A stretch of DNA of 64,000 bases from Echria macrotheca (GCA_030411725.1 MU839827.1:4781027-4845026); one strand, 5' to 3'. Positions 41,323 to 53,882 are shown, counted from the first letter of the stretch. Numbers and translations: made by a program. Notes: a model not told the origin generated them from the letters alone.

Positions 41323-41720
41323 GGTGGCATAGGTGCGGTGGCATAAAAATAAAAAAAAAGGTTCTCGGATTGATAGGTACCTACTGTGTTGGACTTGGAA
41401 GGTTGCACCTCTCAGAGAATACCTACCTAGGTACATAGGAAGACACGCAGACCTTGGGCCGCTCTCTTTAAGTGGCCGGGCATGGTTGCTTTTCTTCCTC
41501 TGCCAACATTAGTTCATCATCCTGTCCATCACTTCCCAAGCTCCCATACATCAGTCCACATGCAGTCAACCGAGTACTTCAAAGTCGATCTTTCATAAGG
41601 ATATCTCTCTTAAATACTTCAAAAATACAGGCTATAATACAACTACCGCGAGGCAAAGTCTAGATGGATACATGAAACAGATCCCGTACAAGGCGCAACA
41701 GAAAACCATGATTTGTGCCT
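41323..41720. other. Spacer between convergent genes
   Basis: About 400 bp with terminators of the FAD oxidase (plus) and tannase (minus) genes. An A-rich run AAAATAAAAAAAAAGG is at about 41345-41361. No gene is supported. Confidence 0.45.
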
Positions 41721-43391
41721 TCAAACGCACTCCCAGTTCGCCTTGTCCCTGACATCCCCTCCCTTGAAGTGCTGCTTCTTCGGCACCGCACAGAGCCACC
41801 TCTGCATCCCAACCGAAGTCGTACTCGGCCACTTATCAAAGCTCGAAGCCGCGATCATGGTCGGCCCCTGGACCGTGGTGCCGCTGGGCGCGGCCTTCTG
41901 GCGCTCGACCCAGTCGACCAGCGCCACCAGCGCATCCGTCTCCTTGGTCCCGATCGGAAACGTCTGGTTCTTCAGGTCGTCGGCCACAAACCAGGTGCCG
42001 CCAGGCGGGCGAAGATAGAGCCCGAGCCCGCCAATGTACCACGGCACCTGCACGCCGCCGGGGGCGTTGCCGTTGTCGACGCAGTGTGTCATGCCCGCGA
42101 TCTCAAAGTACTTGAGGTTGTTGTTACCCGCGCCGCCGGCCCTGTCGAAGACGCGCCGCGTGCCGTTGGTGGCCACGAGCCCGTCGGCCGTGCCGGTGTA
42201 CAGAATCACCTTGCCGCCCCAGCCGTTGAGCTTGCTCGGATCCGCGTTCGCGCGCACCCTGGCGTCCCAGGCGTTGGACGCGTTGATCAGCTTGGCCCCG
42301 TTGGCGTCGCTGTCCCAGACGAGGCCGCGCGACTCGGCAGGGAGGAAGTAGCGTGCAAAGTCCTGGTCGAAGCCGTCGAGGTTGCCGGCCGTGAGATACG
42401 TCGTCAGGTCGCCGATGGCCTGGATGCCGAAGCCGTCGCCGGCATAGGTTGTGTTGCGCGTATTGGGGTCCTTGAACTCCTGCACGATGGTCAGGAAGGC
42501 CTGGCGCTGCTGGACCGTGACGCAGTTGGCGTTGGTCCCGTTGCACTCCAGGCCCGCCCACACGGAGCCGTTTGCGATGTCGGCATTCAGAAACTTGGCC
42601 AGACACGGCGTCGAGTCCTGGATGGTCAGGTCGGCCGTGGTGCCGTCGAGACCGTTGCACTGGTTGTAGACCTGCAGCGCCAGCCGCTTGACCAGCGCGT
42701 CGCCAAAGAGGTTGTAATTCTTGCCGAGCCAGCCGATACGCGAGATGACGGGCATGGCCGACTTGACGTTCCACGCGGGCGCGCCGATCAGCATGCCGTC
42801 AAAGCTGTTGGGGTCGACCTCGGTCTGGCGGATGCCCATGCGGCCGCCGGTCGAGCAGCCGGCGTAGTAGCTGCTGTTAGCGTGCGTGCCGTAGTAGGCG
42901 GCCACGACGTCCTTGGCGAACGGCACCGAGCTCGCCATGGCCCCGTACGCCCAGTCGATCTGTGCCTGGTCGTTGTTCAGCGCCCACGAGAGCCCGGTGC
43001 CCTCGTGGCCCGTGTTGGTCGACATGACGGCCCAGCCGTGGACCACCTTGGCGAACATGTCGAGACGCAGCGTGCCGCCGTCGAAGGCATTGTTGCCCAC
43101 TGTCAGGAACCGCTGGTTCCATGTCGTGTTGAGCGGCATGTAAATCTCGAAGGCGACCGTGTTGTTGGGATTGGTCGTCACGTTAACCCGTACCGCGCAG
43201 ATTTTAAGCCCTTTGGCAAATTGCAGAACTGAGTCGACGTTGGTCTCAGATGTCCATGGCGCCGAGGCTAGTCTGCCTTTGTGCTGGGTCATGACGGCGT
43301 CAAAGGTGGAGTTGACGCATTTTGCGAAGTTGTCCTGGGCTGCAACCAGGGACAGGCTGAGATACAGCAAGAGAAGTTGAAACCGAGCCAT
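41721..43391 (-). CDS. Tannase / feruloyl esterase family protein, 556 aa
   Basis: Single exon with a signal peptide of about 18 residues (ending VAAQ). Tannase-family landmarks occur in order: RFLTVGNNAFDGG, YAGCSTGGRMGIRQTE with the nucleophile Ser in CSTGGR, QCNGLDG (part of the calcium-binding region), LYTGTADGLV with the likely acid Asp, and AGMTHC with the catalytic His. The Cys next to the Ser and the Cys after the His form the disulfide that links the catalytic residues in this family. Length is normal (500-580). The enzyme cleaves gallate or ferulate/p-coumarate esters of plant polymers outside the cell. The large open frame on the opposite strand is only its antisense. Confidence 0.92.
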   Translation of the reverse strand: MARFQLLLLYLSLSLVAAQDNFAKCVNSTFDAVMTQHKGRLASAPWTSETNVDSVLQFAKGLKICAVRVNVTTNPNNTVAFEIYMPLNTTWNQRFLTVGNNAFDGGTLRLDMFAKVVHGWAVMSTNTGHEGTGLSWALNNDQAQIDWAYGAMASSVPFAKDVVAAYYGTHANSSYYAGCSTGGRMGIRQTEVDPNSFDGMLIGAPAWNVKSAMPVISRIGWLGKNYNLFGDALVKRLALQVYNQCNGLDGTTADLTIQDSTPCLAKFLNADIANGSVWAGLECNGTNANCVTVQQRQAFLTIVQEFKDPNTRNTTYAGDGFGIQAIGDLTTYLTAGNLDGFDQDFARYFLPAESRGLVWDSDANGAKLINASNAWDARVRANADPSKLNGWGGKVILYTGTADGLVATNGTRRVFDRAGGAGNNNLKYFEIAGMTHCVDNGNAPGGVQVPWYIGGLGLYLRPPGGTWFVADDLKNQTFPIGTKETDALVALVDWVERQKAAPSGTTVQGPTMIAASSFDKWPSTTSVGMQRWLCAVPKKQHFKGGDVRDKANWECV

Positions 43392-45687
43392 GGTGAAGAT
43401 GTCACGGGAGTAACTCTTGTGATTCTGGATGTTCTCATTGCTTTCAGGGCGGCGACAGAGCAGTATTTATCTTTACTTGGCGTTGATGTCTCAGCCAACG
43501 CCATCCTCGCAAATCCTCGTACCAACTCCCATGAAAATCCTATCCTCAGCAACAGTCATGATGATCGTCATGGAACCAGGCACAGCAGGGCTCTCAGGGC
43601 TCTGCGCAGCAACGTTATGTGCGTGCCTGATGTCACCCTCCCCGAGCAATACGCACCGCTGAACCCGGCCGAGACGAGGCAGCCCAGACACTCGGTCCGG
43701 GTGTCGTCGGGGTGTCGTGTTGAAGGAACACGGAAAAGGGGGGAGGCTGAGCGGGTCAGATGCGACGGCGCTCGCCGGTTGGGGAGTCCCAGGCAGGCCA
43801 AAACTCGAGCCAAACTCGAGCTGGTGTCGCTGTGCCGCCCGCGTCACTGCAGCACATGGCCTCGCCGAAAGGGGGGCACAAGCTGACACATTCGGCCAGA
43901 GCCACCACCCACATCGGATGACGAGTTGATTTTCAGTCCAAAAATGCCCGATAGGATCAGCTGCTATAGGCGCGAATGCGAGATACATTGGAACGTCCCG
44001 ATTGACGAGATCCGTCAACCTGGTTTTGGCGGCGGTTCGTACCGGTTTTGGTTTTGTCCTCCCTTATTGCCCATGTAACCACCCAACATTTTGGTAAGAT
44101 GCCCCTGCAGGGGGTTTCCAGGACTGCGTTCCTTCGTCGACCTGTCAGACACGTGCGCGGTGACGCCCGTCATTTCTTGCGCCGCCGCCGTGCTCAAGGC
44201 ATGACCAACCAACGCCGTGGTAGGATACGAATGTAACACTGCGCTTTTTGTTGTGTCATCGCATTGCCTTGAGTTGCTGCGGAAGTTTCGGGCCTTACTG
44301 TTATGTCGCCGGCGTTGACCGGGATAGCTCCCCCGGGATAGCGATGTGATTTGAGTTTTCGTGACCATCACGTTGCGATTCGGATCCTCCGGGTTGGAAT
44401 CAATAGTGATGAAGAGCTTGGACAAAAAGTTGGTTGTTGCCATTCATCTTGGCCACCATCCCCACCCCCCCCCCCCCCCAAAGTATTGGACCGTGAACCA
44501 CTCTAAGTCGAATGCCGAATGCATTTGACGTAGAGAACACAAATCACAGCCAAGCTCATTCACTTCAACTTGGTAGGCCTACTTCCAGCGCAATGTTCAA
44601 CATAAAGAACGCTTCGCCGGTTACGTTGACACAGTTGCACATATTCACGGTCCGTCAGCTGTCTTCAACGTCCCATCGGATTCTGTTCCGAACGTCTGTC
44701 AGACTAAAATTGGCAATGCAGGTCCCAAAATGCCGTTCCGAGTTGCCGAGGACCCAGGCACGCCAGGGCTTCCACAGTGTCCAGGATATGGGAGTTGTCA
44801 CATTTCCCATGTTACCCCAGACCAATATTGCATCTTCAGAACCTGGGTCGAAGGATCACTCGAGTGGATAGTCTACGGCGCAAAGGTCCTAGGTTGGTAA
44901 TGCGACACCCACAACTACCTCACACCGAACTAGCAAGGAATAAACTCCGTACACCTACCAAGGCAGAATCAACATCTGACTTCCACTAGTAGTCTTAGTC
45001 TCCCATGTCTTTGTGATACATCACTTATAGACTGACACGGTCGCATTATCGGACTCGGAACATTCAAGTGTTGGAAATGTGCGGCTACCAGGTTTGAATA
45101 CCTCGGAATCCGTCGGCTTTTCGATGCTTTGTATTGGTAAAAGAGAGAAGACCGCTTCGTCAGACGATGCAGAGGCTAGGGGCGGGCTGGTTCGTCATCA
45201 TCGGTGGCATCGAAGCATCACTAAATCTTGGATATGGATGATGCTAGGGCTTGAGATAGCGCTTACACTCGGTCCGATATGCTCCCATGGGGCCCCGGGA
45301 ATGGACATTGTCAAATGACTCTGCGAAGCCGATATATTACTGCCACTGTGCGTTGTTTCCACAGTGCAAGGGCGTCGCCCACCCTCCGTTTTGAAGTTCT
45401 CGTGGGTTCTTTTGGTCTTTGTACTCATGCTGTTATGTGCGACGAATCTGGGCACACACAATTTCCATTTTCGTACCTCGCACACGTAATACCGCTCCCC
45501 CCCCAGCTCAGGCTTGACTCGGTTTGTGATCAGGATCTGCTCAGGCTGGCTCACCTTTGCACCCTACGTTCTGATATCGGCAGCCTATGGCCTATGTCGT
45601 AGCCTCCGGATTGTTTTAACTCTAACCGAGGCGGCTGTCAGGACCCAGGTGTATGACCGTACGCTTGTGTGAAGCCTACCTACATAC
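43392..45687. other. Intergenic, 2.3 kb, includes a C15 tract and a dispersed repeat
   Basis: No supported gene. A 142-residue minus frame (44015-44443) has no recognisable motif. A run of 15 C occurs at about 44465-44479. The dispersed repeat copy lies at 45442-45490. Confidence 0.45.
45442..45490 (+). repeat. Copy of the dispersed ACGAATCTGGGCA repeat
   Basis: ACGAATCTGGGCACAC is identical to 5315-5330, and the next bases (ATTTCC, TTTCGTACC, CACGT) match the copies at 5315 and, inverted, at 26281-26320. The AAGC tandem is not clear here, so this copy is truncated or diverged. Confidence 0.6.
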
Positions 45688-46865
45688 CTATTCCCTCTTG
45701 CCTTCGATCGATTCCAAACTGACAACTTCATCCACAGCCCACACCAGTTGCATAACAATAGCTGCTTGTATCGCAGACCCTAAGAAGAGGGTTAACTGCG
45801 ACATCGCTGGACTGTAGACGAAGCACACTATCGAGAGAGCCGTCGATATAATGCCCAGGACAGCTAGCACCAGGCTCCACCGAGCATAAGACCTGCGGAT
45901 GTGGCGGTGACGAAGAGCAGGAAGGACAGTGACATACAACCCCAAAAGCTGCATCAGGCAGCTTTGGATTGTCGAGAAACAGTCAGGGCTATCCCAAGTT
46001 CCCCGCTGTGTCTGTCCTGTGCCGGTTGCCAGCTTGTAGCTATAGGCTTGCACTATTGCCGCTGCGATGGTGATAATAAAAGTCAAGGAAACGAGGGTGC
46101 TGTTGCTCTATTGACGTCGTCGTTGTTAGCATTGGGTGCAAGGTACATAAAAACAACGATGTCATGGAAGTCACGTACTATAACCACTAGGACTGCTCTC
46201 GATAAAATCTTCCGGGGTGTGCGAGCTTGCCGTGTTGAATCGGACTGCTCCTTGGATATAACCTCAGATTCTTTGACTGTCTCTTCCTTCGCGTCGGGGA
46301 TCTTCCGGCGTTGCCTTAAGGTTCTCTCCTTCAGAAGCCCTATTGAAGATTAGAGAATGGCACCCTGGAGGGACGTAGATATGAGCGTGGCGCGTCACTC
46401 ACCAGCGTGCCGGTACCAATGTTCCAAGGTAATTTCAGCACTGTTAAGGAACCCGTTCAGGACCGTCCTTCTCCTGTCTATGCCCTGGAGTCGCGCCTCT
46501 GGGATGGATGGGATCCTTCTATAGGCTTCGCCAAGTCGTTGACCGTAATGATCCAGCGTCGACGCTGCGGCGGTCAGGCGGTCGATGATGAAGTTGAACT
46601 TTGCCTCGCTCAGGATGTCACCATCGTCGTCCTCATCCCACACCTTGAGCAAATGCTCAAAGTAATCCTCCCACAAGCCGATCGCATCCGAGTTTTCTAG
46701 ATGGGCTTCCGGGTCGGCGTAGTTGTATGGCACTGGCCGATCCCCTGTCTGTAGCTGGAGGATCTCGTCCCTGATGTAGTCGGACCGAAGGACTTGCTCA
46801 TCGACTACTCTGATCGCCGAGACGACTTTTGTTAACAGCTCCGACAGGCTTTGATTACGAGCCAT
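45688..46865 (-). CDS. Helical N-terminus plus four-TM C-terminus membrane protein, 347 aa
   Basis: Three exons on the minus strand: 46865-46403, 46339-46179 and 46107-45688. Introns start GTGAGT and GTACGT and end AATAG; phases close. The first 155 residues are soluble and helix-rich with an acidic patch (WDEDDDGDILSE). The middle 55 residues are highly charged (KERTLRQRRK, KEETVKESE). The last 150 residues carry four hydrophobic segments with short loops. I recognise no family. The layout of a soluble helical module, charged linker and membrane part recalls fungal cell-death effectors in outline only. It lies away from the HET cluster. Confidence 0.78.
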
Positions 46866-47916
46866 GGTACCTGCTGCGCGTTTGTATAGTTGAAGCAACC
46901 CAAAAGGAAGACGAGCTGAGAAGATGCGTGTGAGAACTTCAGATTGCGGCGAGATAGGTTTTCGGGGGGAGCCAGCTCCCTACAAAACGCGGGGTGGGGG
47001 GCGCAGCAAGGCGGAGAGAGCTGAGACATTGGAAACCGCTCCTGAGCTACGCTGCACAGCCACGGCCCGATTTTGGTCACGATCACGGGAAAGCACCAAC
47101 AGGGAAGCGAGGGACTGACCAATGAAAATAGCCCGGCGACCAAGTGAAGCGCCATCGACGCTGGTGAAGGCAGCCAGTAAGGAGGCAACCGGCGACCAGT
47201 GCAGGTGATTACAGTTGTCAATAATACTGATTAAGTACCTGTCAAGACCCGGCCTGACGAATTCATGAAAGGCTAAAGGGGAAATCTAAAGCTCACAAAG
47301 GCATTCCCAGACTTACATAGTTTTGACTTGCAATGATTGGTCGCCATTGGTGCCCTTAGGGCAAGTCGAATCGTAGAGACGAACAAGCAGCAGCGCGACT
47401 ACGTCCACTTTCCGAATTAGATAATCAATCTTCGTTGTTTAAACGAAAGCTCATTACAGCCTTCAACTCGACTTTGCGTGCTACTTGCAGCTCATTGTAC
47501 GGCTAGGTGAATACTGCTCTGCGGTATGTGGGGTGGCGGATGTTTACTATGATTCGCTCGGTATGTGGGCAGACCACCATCCACTGTATACCTAGGTATT
47601 TTTACTTTCCGCCTAGGAACCCCCCCCTTACGTTCATTCTGCTTGTAAAATGTGTGCCTTGAACTTGTTCAATGACAATGGTTCCCGTGAATGGAAGAGA
47701 TAAACCCCACTCCTCCAGATCACCCGGCTCGCCTCCGGCGGGTGAAAGCGCAAATACATTGCGTCCGGGCCGTGGCCGAGATCGACGCCAAGGGAACCGA
47801 CGCGTCCTCTTAATATTCTAGAAAAGATGGAAATGATAAGAGAGGTAGATGGCCGTTGACGGAAATTCTCCGGTTTTGTTTCTTCATCTCCATCGTTTTT
47901 GTCGTCACTGTCAAAG
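46866..47916. other. Intergenic between divergent genes
   Basis: About 1.05 kb with the promoters of the helical/4-TM gene (minus) and the DUF1996 gene (plus). No gene is supported. Confidence 0.45.
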
Positions 47917-49160
47917 ATGCTCACCAAACTCGCCGTCACAGCCGTGCTTCTTCGGTATGTCGCCGCCCAGGGCACGCCCGGCGGCGAGATGCTGCGGTTC
48001 GGGTGCTCGCAGCTGGTCATCGAGCGAGCCGACCCCATCGTCCAGCCGGGCGTGAACCCGTCAGCGCATACACACCAGATCGTGGGCGGCAACTCCTTCA
48101 ACTTTTCGGTATGTACTCGTACCCAGGAAAAAAAAATCATGAATGGAGATTAATGTCCGAGCAACCAGATGGACCCTGCCGCCATGGACCCGTCCAAGGA
48201 GTCCACGTGTACGTCGTGCATCTACGCCGAGGACAAGAGCAACTACTGGACGGCCACCGTCTACTTCCGGTCCCCGGAGAACGGCACCTTCAAGCTCGTC
48301 CCGCAGATGGCCAACTTCCGCGGCTTTGACGGGAAGCAATTCCTTCCACAGGAGGGTGGCTTGACGGTCTACTACATGCCCCCGTATGGAGGGAGTCCCA
48401 AGACGACTGCATTCAAGCGGGTATTCACTCTTTTTCTCACATGCAAGAATATTTTGCTCATGTTGGCAGGGCTTCCGGATGATCGCCGGTGATCCCGGCG
48501 TCCGCTCCGCGTCAGGCAGGTACCCCGGCATCTGCCACCGATGCAACGGTAACGGCGGCGGCTTCGCGCCGTGCGACTCGCACGACACGTCCGAGTTCCC
48601 GCTCAAGCCGTGTCCGGATGGAATCCGGGCGACCGTCATTTTCCCGTCGTGCTGGGACGGCAAGAACCTCGACAGCCCGGACCACCGGAGCCACATGGCC
48701 TACGCGCCGGGGATTACTGCGAACAGCACCTCGGCTCTGGCCGGGCCGGCGTGTCCGGCTAGCCATCCCGTACGCGTGCCGCAGGTCATGTATGAGATCA
48801 TGCTCGATACGCGCCAGTTCAATAACCCCGCCTACTTCGAGGGTGGGAAACAGCCGTTTGTGTACAGCTTTGGCGATCCGACGGGTCATGGCCAGCACGG
48901 CGATTACCTGTTCGGGTGGGAGGGGGATGCGCTGCAGAAGGCCATGGATAATTTGGGAATAAACGGGTGCACAACTGATGTCTGCAGCAGCGTCCTGACC
49001 ATCCAGGACGGTGCCAAGGCTATTGCCTGCACCAAGAAGACACAGGTTGATGAGAACGTCGGTGTCAAGGGTGATTGTGAGTTTGGCTCCAGTCGCGATC
49101 TGCCAGTACTAACGGATTATAGGGCTCACGGCGATTCCGGGCAATGTACCTGTTGCTTAG
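47917..49160 (+). CDS. DUF1996 secreted protein, 362 aa
   Basis: Four exons: 47917-48108, 48169-48420, 48470-49076 and 49123-49160. All introns are GT-AG and 46-60 nt; the last has a TACTAAC branch point. The start is the ATG at 47917, which opens a signal peptide of about 18 residues (ending VAAQ). DUF1996 marks are QLVIERADPIVQPG, HTHQIVGGNSF, DKSNYWTATVYF, FPSCWDGKNLDSPDHRSHMAY, CPASHPVRVPQ and FGDPTGHGQHGDYLFGW. The His/Asp-rich clusters suggest a metal site. The function is unknown; family members are secreted and often accompany wood- and biomass-decay genes. No C-terminal WSC or CBM domain follows here; the protein ends with a short tail (IPGNVPVA). Confidence 0.88.
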
Positions 49161-51475
49161 ATAAACGAAACATAAACCTGTATTTATTCTCAAAACAAGA
49201 TTGTACCTGTACAGGCTGGGAAGCCCAAGAGGTTCTAGATGTCACACAGATGATGACGGATCGGGTGTGAGAGAAAGTAAGCCCCTCCTTGTCCACCTCC
49301 TTACTCTGTTGAATGATGTGGTACATGTAAACGCACAAGTGCCCGACATCTGGGCCGTGGTTCGACTGCATGCCAGAGCCTGCTCTGAACCAACCCTCAA
49401 TCCGTAAGACATACCGGGGCAAGTCCAGTCAACGAGAGTGCAGCTGCCGAAGCGCTCATCTACCCGCTCAGGCCAGCCAGAGTAACAAGGTTTGGCTCTG
49501 GGTTGGCTGTTACATGCAGTGTCATCTGAATGTTGCTCTTCCGGCTGTCTATCGGTGCCCACTGGCGGTCAAAACCTTTACCAAATCGTTACCCATATCT
49601 GGCGTCGTGATCACCTTCAGCGCCACAACGCAGTCGGGGCACGGAGGCTTCCCCGAAAAGATAAGGAAAATTAATTTGATTCGAAGTTCGTATCCTAGGT
49701 ACCCAACGAGAGCGTTGGAACAACTGCCAGATTCGCAATACCATTCATCAGTTCAGCTCCTTCTTCTGTCACACAACGCCATGCAAGACCAGACCGGTGT
49801 GGTCCAGACCGAAAAGGCTCTCGGACTTATTTCATGTGCAATGCGGTGCTCGTTCCCAAATCGAAACTCGCAGGTTCATTGCATGAGCTGAAGCTGCGAG
49901 GCTGGACCAATACATGTACAGAATCGCACAGGGGCCTAGGAACACGGCGGGGGTGAAACGGCAGTTGGCGTTTGGTGATTCAAGATCATCACAGAGCTTT
50001 AATTCAATTGGTAGATGTTGTGCGGAGAAAAGGACATCAGGTACACCGATCGCCCACCTATGGAACCATGCAAAGCCCAGAGAATCTCCCAAGCAGGGAT
50101 CTTCTTGAAAACGACTTCAAGCTTGCCTGAGAGCTGCGTGGCGTTCGTTCAACTGGAGCGCATATCCGCAAGGTCAACCCACGCGACGGTGGACAAGGAG
50201 ATAAATCTGCCCGTATTTTGCACAGAGGCATACCGTATGGGAGTGCATACACCGGCAAAGATGACCGCGATGTTGAGCGTAGACTACTGTTTTGAAGCCC
50301 GGGCTGGCCCGGCTGGGGCCTTCTGAACCGCTGATGACAATGAAGGGAGGCGAGTTACTCTTTGTGCCGTCCATTTTGGCGTTGAAAAAGACTTTGGCTG
50401 GCGTTTGACATCACCAATATAGAAATTTGCTGTTATGTTCTTAGGTACAAGTAGTTACAGTCCCGATATCTTGTTGAAACCGTAGATACCAACCTGCTGT
50501 TGGCGTTCAATTGCCTTCCGAACAAAAGAAACATACAATGCACCAGATTCTTACCAGACGAGGCCTTTTGTGAGGTGTGGATAGGTGGCATAATCTTTCC
50601 AAAAAAAAGACAGCAAGGTCGTTGGCACCTAGAGAGGAAGACTGGTAGATACTTGAAAACTAGTAAGTGGTTCCGGACACCCCCGGCGCCGAAGAGGGAA
50701 CTCAGCCGCCAAGACAACCACGGCGAGCCCACAGCTCAATGCAGTAGATGGCTCATGACTGCCGCCTGTGGCGCGATCACGCATCTCTCTGTCTCCATCC
50801 ATCCTCCCCGGAAGGATGCCGTCGGGGTCGTTCCGCAGGCCACTGAACATAAGCGGCTGAAACAACAGCATTTAAGATAAGCTTCGACGCGCTGCTTGGC
50901 GAGCCGCATTCATTTCGAGACGGCCTGCATCCAGCATGCATCCGACCTTGCAGTGGACCTATCGCCAGGCTTCGAGGTTGAAGCCGCCTCCTCCAACTCG
51001 AGCGGGGTTTGGTGGCCAGAACATCCATCTTACATTGTGGCGGTTTTTTCAGCGCTTTGATATATTCACCAAAGCCAATGGGACCGACGCTGACTTGACC
51101 GGAAGAAACACTCCTGTAGTATGCACGGTCACACACGACTCTGAGCACTCGGCTATCTTCACCTTTTCCACGTTTTTGCTGATACGCCCACTCTGAGGAA
51201 CCAATGACTAATTATTATCCGACAGTTCTTGACCATGTAGCTGGCTGTCGGATGCACATCCCTCGCGGTTACCTAGATAATGGAAAACGAACCGAAGGAT
51301 ATGAGTAAAACGCCCCTCGCTGCGTGACTGGAAGAGCTGCGGTCTTCACAGTTCTGTTTCTCTGCCTACCTCTGCAAGCACCGAAACTCTCTGACTTAAC
51401 CTGGGAAGGGAATATCCACATTCCGCCTTCCCCATCCTCCCCGATATCTATCTCTTGAGATCTCGAACCACAAAC
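49161..51475. other. Intergenic, 2.3 kb, nothing recognised
   Basis: Only short unsupported frames. The end is the upstream region of the copper radical oxidase gene. A stretch of CT-rich leader precedes that start codon (51405-51470). Confidence 0.45.
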
Positions 51476-53882
51476 ATGATGTATTCTGTCCACTGGAGCG
51501 CTCTGGCCCTTCTTCGATCACTGCAATGTTTCCTTGGCCTCAGTTTCGGACGAGAGCAATGCCTTCTGGATGTCCAACCGTCCCATGACTCCTCCAATCA
51601 GGTCGTGCTGGGTCCGCAACCCCATACTACGGCGCCGTTTCAGGGTCTGAAGGCCGCGACTCCGATCTCAGCAAGCCAGCTTAGCAAACCAACTGGAAGC
51701 GACGCCTGGAGCGTGACCTGTTCTAGCCAGATCAATGGGCAGGAATGCAAGAATACCATTGACGGAAGCGATACCACGACTTGGCAGACTCAGCACAACG
51801 GTCATTGCAATCACTATGTCGTCATTGATCTCCGACATGCTCATAACATTACCGCACTGCGCGTGGCACCTTCTTTGGCTGGTGTCACCCACGGAGGCTC
51901 TGTGGGCGGGCACCGGATTCTATTGAGCCAGGAGGAAAACGACTGGAGTAGCCCTGCCGTGGCTTACGGCACCTGGGCTGATGATGGGACGGGTAAGACC
52001 AATCCTATTGCTGATCCATCTGGTTCACTGATCAAATGGCTAATGCGGGTGACTCAACATAGATAAATGGGCAATTTTTGAGCCCCAAAGCGCCAGATAT
52101 GTGCGGCTCGAAGCCACGTCAGCGACCAAAAACCAGGGTTTCATCACCCTTGGCGAACTTGATATATGGGTTTCCGAGTCTGTTCCCATTGTCCCAGCCG
52201 ACGGCAGCCTCGGCCGCTGGGGACCTACCATCAACTTTCCTCTTGTGCCCGTCTCGATTTTTGTTGATCCAGTGGAAAAAGAGAGCAGAGGAAACATAAT
52301 CGTCTTTTCGTCAAACTCACGCGACGGGATTGAGGACGGGGAAGCAGAAGCTACCCGGACAGCAATATGGGACCGAATCGGCAAAAGAGTCAGCGAGGAG
52401 CAAGTCAAGAACACTCATCATCAAATGTTTTGCCCGGGGACAGCGCTCGATGTCAACGGCTCAGTGATCATCACTGGCGGCGCCAGCGCCGCAAAGACGA
52501 CAGTGTATGATCCCGTCAACAAGGATTGGAAACCACTTCACGTCATGAAATTACCCCGAGGATACCAAGGCGCTGTGACGCTTGCTGACGGTCGCATGTT
52601 TGTCATCGGCGGCAGCTGGAGCCCGTCCGATAGCAAGGATTCAAGAGGAGGAGAGATTTACGATCCCTTCACCAACGAGTGGAAGAAGCTCGAGAACTGC
52701 TCCGCGGAGGACATTCGAACGAAAACGGACGGGTACCTCGACTACCGTGCCGATAACCACGTGTGGCTTATGGCATGGAAGGACAACTGGATATTTCACG
52801 CTGGGCCTGCGGCTGACATGCACTGGATTAACACAACCGCCCCTAACGGCGCACTCAAGAATGCTGGCAAGCGCGAAGAAGACGGAGCCATGTGCGGCAT
52901 TGCCGTCATGTACGACGCCGCAGAAGGCGAGATCCTGACGGCCGGCGGGGCGGCGCAATATGAATACTACAGAAGGACGCCCGAGGAGGAGCGCTCCTTT
53001 AGCCCTTTCACGCCGCCAAAACGATGTAAGACCAGGAAGGACAATTGCAAGCCTGATTACGGCAAGAAAGCATCTGGTAACGCCTTCATCATCAAATTGA
53101 ACAAGACCGGCGAAGCTGTCACCGTCGCGCCTGCTGGAAAAGGCTTGCGTTGGCCACGCACCTTCCTCAACGCCGTTGTCCTTCCGAATGGTGATACCTT
53201 TGTGGCCGGTGGAATGCTTATTGGGCAGCCATACAACGATACAACCGCAGTGTTTACGCCAGAACTATGGTCTTTGAAGGACAAGGCGTGGAAAGAGATG
53301 GCGCCAAATTCCATCCCGCGGACATATCACTCAGTCGGCTTGCTCCTTCCGGACGCCACAGTCCTCGTCGGTGGTGGCGGCCTCGCCAACAACCGCACAG
53401 TAAATCATCTGGACGCGCAGATCTATACACCGCCTTACCTCATCGACAAGGGCCCACGACCAGTGATCAAGTCGTTGCCCACCTCCCCCAAGGTCATGCT
53501 TGTCATGCTTGGGCAACACTTGGTCTTTTCGACCGACAGCGAGGTGGTCGACGCAAGTCTGATCCGCTACGGAGCTGCCACACACAACCTCAATAACGAC
53601 CAGAGACGGATTAGGCTTACCCCTGAGAGGGATTTGAAGTCCCCAAGGGTGTTCAAATACCGCGTCAAGGTCCCCGAAAATCCTGGTGTGGCCATTCCTG
53701 GCTACTGGATGCTGTTTGTTATGAATAAGGCCGGTGTGCCAAGTGTTGCTGCCACTGTCCAGGTTCTCTGCGATAAGTGTCGGGCTATGCCATGCAATCT
53801 TGATTCGAAGTCTGACGCTTGCAAGGCGCAGAGGAAATGCCAGAGTTCTGATATCGATGTTGCTGGGAAATGTACGTGGTAG
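51476..53882 (+). CDS. Galactose-oxidase-type copper radical oxidase with F5/8C domain (AA5_2-like), 778 aa
   Basis: Two exons, 51476-51992 and 52063-53882, with a 70-nt intron (GTAAGA...CATAG, phase 1). A signal peptide starts the protein. An F5/8 type C (discoidin/CBM32-like) domain spans about residues 60-205, the kelch propeller follows, and an immunoglobulin-like DUF1929 domain ends it. All residues known from Fusarium galactose oxidase have counterparts. They are the Cys in HQMFCPG and Tyr in RGYQGA (cross-linked pair), the stacking Trp in IGGSW, Tyr and His in RTYHSVGLLLPD, and the last copper His in ATHNLNNDQRR. It should oxidise a primary alcohol to an aldehyde with release of H2O2. 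The C-terminal 40 residues hold six Cys (CDKCRAMPC and on) and may form a small extra module. Confidence 0.93.

Noticed and set aside
41715..43232. 505-residue open frame opposite the tannase gene
   Set aside because: It is the antisense of a strongly supported tannase in GC-rich DNA; its composition is Val/Arg/Gly-rich shadow sequence with no motif.
44015..44443. 142-residue minus frame
   Set aside because: No motif, no intron logic and atypical composition; could be chance.
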